Source: Hyphomicrobiales bacterium
GTDB taxonomy: Bacteria > Pseudomonadota > Alphaproteobacteria > Parvibaculales > Parvibaculaceae
Reading direction: 5' to 3'
DNA: 64,000 bases
Assembly: GCA_016124805.1 (NCBI GenBank)
Contig: WGND01000001.1
Location: 186,001 to 250,000, forward strand
Part shown: positions 59,891-64,000 of the stretch, in pieces
Layout of the letters: every line of letters starts with the position of its first letter
How positions within the stretch are numbered: position 1 is the first letter of the stretch
Translations under genes and position numbers: made by a program
The notes under the pieces: model-generated
Seen by the model: only the letters and a program-made list of their open reading frames with translations
Told to the model about the DNA's origin: nothing
Databases searched by the model: none

Positions 59891-60985
59891 TTAGGCCTTG
59901 CCGACGGCACCGCGCGCAGGCGCAGCATCAGGATCGAGCGGCCAACGGGCGCGGGGGGAAATTTCCAGACCATCACTCAGGCCAAGGGCCAGACGTTCGG
60001 CGCCGGCCCAGGCGACCATGGCGCCATTATCGGTGCAGAGCTTTTGCGGCGGCACCACAAGCTCATAGCCAAAGGCATGTGCCGATATGGTGAGGTGGTC
60101 GCGCAGCATCATGTTGGCGGCAACGCCGCCGGCCACCACAAGGCGGCGCATGCCCTGCGGGATGATGTCGTCGGCCAGCGCCATGGCATTTTCGGTCCGG
60201 GCCGAGAGGACATCGGCAACAGCGGCCTGAAAGGAGGCGGCGAGATCAGCCTTGTCCTGATCGCCCGCCTCGCCCAATGCCTCGGATGCCTGCCGGACGG
60301 CGGTTTTGAGACCGGAGAAGGAAAAATCGCAACCCGGGCGATTGATCAGCGGGCGCGGCAGGGCAAAGCGCGTCGCATGGCCGGATTTGGCGGCGGCTTC
60401 TACAGCGGGGCCACCGGGAAAGCCGAGATCGAGCAGCTTGGCGACCTTGTCAAAGGCCTCGCCCACAGCATCATCGATTGTGGTACCCAGACGCTGGTAA
60501 TCGCCCACACCCTTGACGATCAGAAGCTGACTGTGCCCGCCGGAGACGAGCAGCAACAGGTAGGGAAAGGGCAGGTGGTCGGTCAGTCGCGCCGTCAGGG
60601 CGTGGCCTTCGAGATGATTGACGCCGATGAGCGGCAGATTGCGGGCCGCCGCAATACCCTTTGCCGTCATCAGGCCGACAATGACGCCGCCGATGAGGCC
60701 GGGACCGGCTGTCGCGGCAATCCCGTCAAGCTCGCTCCAATGGGTGTCAGCTTCGCGCAGGGCCCGGGCGATCAGCCCGTCGAGATGCTCGACATGGGCG
60801 CGGGCGGCAATTTCGGGCACCACGCCGCCAAAGCGCTTGTGGGCCTCGATCTGCGAAAAAACCGCATTGGAGAGGATCTCGCCACGCGCCGTACCATCTT
60901 CCTCGGTGGCATGACGGCGCACGACGGCGGCAGCCGTTTCGTCGCAGCTTGTTTCGATGCCCAATATGGTAAGGGTTCGCGTCAT
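59891..60985 (-). CDS. tsaD: tRNA N6-adenosine threonylcarbamoyltransferase
   Basis: [16 protein letters not shown]...[13 protein letters not shown]...[12 protein letters not shown]...[12 protein letters not shown]. Confidence 0.98.
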   Translation of the reverse strand: MTRTLTILGIETSCDETAAAVVRRHATEEDGTARGEILSNAVFSQIEAHKRFGGVVPEIAARAHVEHLDGLIARALREADTHWSELDGIAATAGPGLIGGVIVGLMTAKGIAAARNLPLIGVNHLEGHALTARLTDHLPFPYLLLLVSGGHSQLLIVKGVGDYQRLGTTIDDAVGEAFDKVAKLLDLGFPGGPAVEAAAKSGHATRFALPRPLINRPGCDFSFSGLKTAVRQASEALGEAGDQDKADLAASFQAAVADVLSARTENAMALADDIIPQGMRRLVVAGGVAANMMLRDHLTISAHAFGYELVVPPQKLCTDNGAMVAWAGAERLALGLSDGLEISPRARWPLDPDAAPARGAVGKA

Positions 60986-61100
60986 GTCTCTCCGATGGGG
61001 GCGGCTTGCCTGTCTTTTGCAATCGCAATAAGGCTATAAGACGCCCGCTTGCTGATTTTCCGCTTCTGTCCGACAGGGCATACAACTTCAGAGACCCCAC

Positions 61101-62027
61101 ATGCAACGTCGCTACCGCATCGGCACCCGTGGTTCACCGCTTGCCCTTATTCAGGCCCGCGATGTGGCCGACCGTCTGGCCGCGGCCCTCGGCATGCCGG
61201 TTGACGAGGTCTGCGAGGTTGTCGTCATCAAAACCATGGGCGACCAGGTGCAGGACCGCAATCTGTCCGAGATAGGGGGCAAGGGTCTCTTCACCATGGA
61301 AATTGAGGAGCAGCTCAGCGACGGGCGCATTGATTTCGCCGTGCATTCGATGAAGGACATGCCGACGGTCTATCCCGACGGGCTGGTGATTGACTGCCTG
61401 ATTGAGCGGGTCGATCCCCGGGACGCCTTTATCTCGCACAAGGCCGCATCGCTCCGCGATCTGCCGCAGGGCGCGGTGGTGGGCACGTCTTCGCTGCGAC
61501 GTGGTGCGCAGGTGCAGGCCCTGCGGCCCGACCTCAAGGTCGTTTCCTTCCGGGGCAATGTTCAGACGCGGTTGAAAAAGCTCGCCGATGGTGTGGCGGA
61601 CGCCACCATGCTCGCCATGGCCGGTCTGACGCGTCTCGATATGATTCATGTTGCGACAGCCCCCTTGTCATTTGAGGAAATGCTGCCTGCCGTCGGGCAG
61701 GGGGCCGTGGGCGTGGAGCGCCGCGAGACGGATGAAGAGGCAGCCACCTTGCTTGCAAAGCTGCATCATGCCGAAACCGGTATCCGCGTGGCAGCCGAGC
61801 GCGCCTTTCTCAAGGTGCTGGATGGCTCCTGCCGCACGCCCATTGCCGCGCTGGCGCTGATTGATGGCGAGCGCCTGCATTTGCGCGGCATGATCCTGAC
61901 GCCGAACGGGTCGGAAGTCATCGAGACCTCGCGCGAGGGTCTGGCGACTGATGCCGAGCAGATCGGGCATGATGCGGGCCTTGAAGTCAAAGGGCGCGCC
62001 GGCCCGCAATTCTTCACCGTCGCCTAG
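61101..62027 (+). CDS. hemC: hydroxymethylbilane synthase
   Basis: YRIGTRGSPLALIQARDV...DFAVHSMKDMPT...VGTSSLRRGAQVQALRPDLKVVSFRGNVQTRL...GSCRTPIAALA. Confidence 0.98.
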   Translation: MQRRYRIGTRGSPLALIQARDVADRLAAALGMPVDEVCEVVVIKTMGDQVQDRNLSEIGGKGLFTMEIEEQLSDGRIDFAVHSMKDMPTVYPDGLVIDCLIERVDPRDAFISHKAASLRDLPQGAVVGTSSLRRGAQVQALRPDLKVVSFRGNVQTRLKKLADGVADATMLAMAGLTRLDMIHVATAPLSFEEMLPAVGQGAVGVERRETDEEAATLLAKLHHAETGIRVAAERAFLKVLDGSCRTPIAALALIDGERLHLRGMILTPNGSEVIETSREGLATDAEQIGHDAGLEVKGRAGPQFFTVA

Positions 62028-62036
62028 GAGCTTTTC

Positions 62037-62759
62037 ATGCGTCTGCTGGTAACGCGCCCGCGTGAAGATGCCCTGCCGCTTGCAGATGCGCTGGGCGAGA
62101 TCGGGCATGAGGTGATTGTGGCCCCGTTGCTCGACATCCTGTTTCGCGATGAAGTCGTGCTGCCGGAAGGCCCGTTTCAGGCATTGCTCATTACCAGTGC
62201 CAATGGCGCCCGCGCGCTGGCGCGACGTGGCGATGTCGCCACCCTAAAGCCGCTGCGCGTTTTCACGGTGGGCGCGGCAAGTGCCGATGCCATGCTTGCA
62301 GCCGGTTTCCGCTGGGTTGAAAGTGCCGATGGCGATGTCGACTCGCTGGCCGCCGCCGTCTCGATCGAGCTCTCGCCCGTGGCCGGTCCCCTGCTGCATG
62401 TGGCGGGCAGTGTGGTGGCAGGCGATCTCACATCCGTGCTGGCGATGCAGGGCTTTGAGACAAAGCGCGCCGTTCTTTATGAGGCGCGTGTGCCCAGCCA
62501 TCTGCCGACAGAGATTGTGGACGGCTTGAGCGCAGGCAATATTGATGGCGCGCTGTTTTTCTCGCTCCGCACGGCAAAGAGCTTTCTGCAGCTTGTCGAG
62601 GTGGCCGGTCTTATGGAGAGCGCGCGCGAAATCACCTTTTTTTGCCTCTCCCCAAATGTTGCCCAAATTCTTCGTGAAGCTGGCTTTTCACGCTGCCTTG
62701 TGGCGTCGGAACCCACGCAGGCTGCACTTCTGCGCCTGATTGCCGCTCGCAAGGCGTGA
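62037..62759 (+). CDS. hemD: uroporphyrinogen-III synthase
   Basis: MRLLVTRPREDALPLADALGEIGHEVIVAPLL...LLITSANGARALARR; directly follows hemC. Confidence 0.93.
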   Translation: MRLLVTRPREDALPLADALGEIGHEVIVAPLLDILFRDEVVLPEGPFQALLITSANGARALARRGDVATLKPLRVFTVGAASADAMLAAGFRWVESADGDVDSLAAAVSIELSPVAGPLLHVAGSVVAGDLTSVLAMQGFETKRAVLYEARVPSHLPTEIVDGLSAGNIDGALFFSLRTAKSFLQLVEVAGLMESAREITFFCLSPNVAQILREAGFSRCLVASEPTQAALLRLIAARKA

Positions 62760-62830
62760 AGATCACCTGACCGGGCGGTGCGAACGCCCTATAGTGGTGA
62801 CTCAATAAGGAAAAAGGTCGAAAACGCATA

Positions 62831-64000
62831 TGACATCTGCCCCCTCAGATTCCGACGGCACATCCGATTCCAGGAAGACGGAAAGTGATGCCGAAGTCAT
62901 CAGCCCGGATACAACCGGCCGGGCGCATCAGTCCCGTTCGAAAAAGGAACCGCCCGTGATTGACGCAAAGGCAGAAGCGACGTCCTCAAAGAGCGGTGTG
63001 GCGATGGGTGTCATCGGTGGCGGCGTCGCCGGCGTTATCGGCGCGGCGGGCCTGCTCGCGCTGGCTTATGGCATGGGCTATGGCCATCGCGTGGAAACGG
63101 CGCCGCTCGCCAGCCAGATTGACGCGGTTTCGACAAATGTTGCAGCGCTGGAAAAAAGCAGTGGCGAGGCGCGAAGCGAACTGGAACAGAAGCTTGAAGC
63201 TCAGCTTGAAGCAAATGATGCCCGCATCGCGGCACAGGAAAAGGCGCTGGCCGAGCTGCCGCCCATTCCTGAAAATGTCACCTCCAATCAGGCTGCCGTC
63301 GAGGCGCTGAATGCGCGTCTCGACAAGCTCGCAAGTCAAAGCGAGGCCCTGCAGGCCTCACTCAATGAAACACGCAGTGCGAGCCTCACATTGACCGGCC
63401 GTGTGGATGAGCTGGCCAAGGCCATGCCGCCGGCTGACATTGCCCAGCGCGTGGACCAGCTCTCGGCGATGATCACCGCGCTCAACACCGCGGTTGATGC
63501 GCTTGCCCCGCGTGTCGAAGAATTGCATGGCCGGGTGGCGGCGATCGAAGCCAAGGCCGCCGAACCTGATCCGGCCGCGCGGGCCGCCTTGGGGCTGGCG
63601 CTTGCCAATCTTGCACGCGCCTCGCAGGGTCCGGGCGGTTTTGATGCCGAGCTTGAGGCTGTCGCGACATTGCTGCCGGGCATGCCTGAAATTGACGAGT
63701 TGCGGGCTGCCTCCAAAGCCGGCGTGCCAACCATGGCCCGGCTGAAACAGGATTTTCCGCAGCTGCTGGATAATGTCTTTCAGGCCGAGGCCAAGTCGGA
63801 CGAGAGCAGTCTGTGGACGAAATTTCTCGGCAATGCCATGTCAATCATCACGGTCCGCCGTACCGGCGAAGTGTCGGGTGACTCAACCGAAGCCATTATG
63901 GCGCGGATGGAAGAGCGCCTGAAAGTCGACGATCTGGCAGGCGCTGTTGCCGAGGCCAAGGGTCTTGATGCCACGGCAAAGGATGCCGCCGCGACATGGC
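62831..64000 (+). CDS. mitofilin/Mic60-like (COG4223) inner membrane protein, truncated by the window edge
   Basis: Hydrophilic N-terminus, one TM (GVAMGVIGGGVAGVIGAAGLLALAYGMGYG), long coiled-coil, C-terminal LLPGMPEIDELRAASKAGVPTMARLKQDFPQLLDNVF; downstream of hemD. Confidence 0.83.

Overview
This 64 kb window is a gene-dense, high-GC chromosomal segment, most likely from an alphaproteobacterium. The inference rests on gene content and order: tsaD/hemC/hemD/mitofilin-like, gpsA/YciI/EVE, DUF1674/htpX/rsmB/rpe/heparinase/purH, and paired amt with glnK. About 65 CDSs and one tRNA-Gly(GCC) are supported. Most are housekeeping or metabolic: xthA, puuA/puuD, lolA, ftsK, two amt plus glnK, a PQQ dehydrogenase, ubiH-like, cnoX-like, purH, rpe, rsmB, htpX, acs, gpsA, tsaD, hemC, hemD. 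There is also a copper-resistance cluster. Two segments look accessory. One is a low-GC island next to tRNA-Gly with a C5-cytosine methyltransferase and a NaeI-family restriction endonuclease. The other is a small DUF2335 cassette between rsmB and htpX. The most interesting non-coding signals are: (1) a structured RNA or attenuator-like leader (about 7755-7930, minus strand) upstream of an uncharacterised gene; (2) a perfect DnaA box next to a perfect CtrA box upstream of an aminotransferase-ftsK operon; (3) near-identical sigma54-like promoter elements about 106-111 nt upstream of all three ammonium-uptake genes; (4) a 33-aa single-TM micro-ORF with a strong SD at 59653, absent from the ORF track. 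No CRISPR array, transposase or rRNA was seen. All calls come from reading the sequence; no database searches were run.
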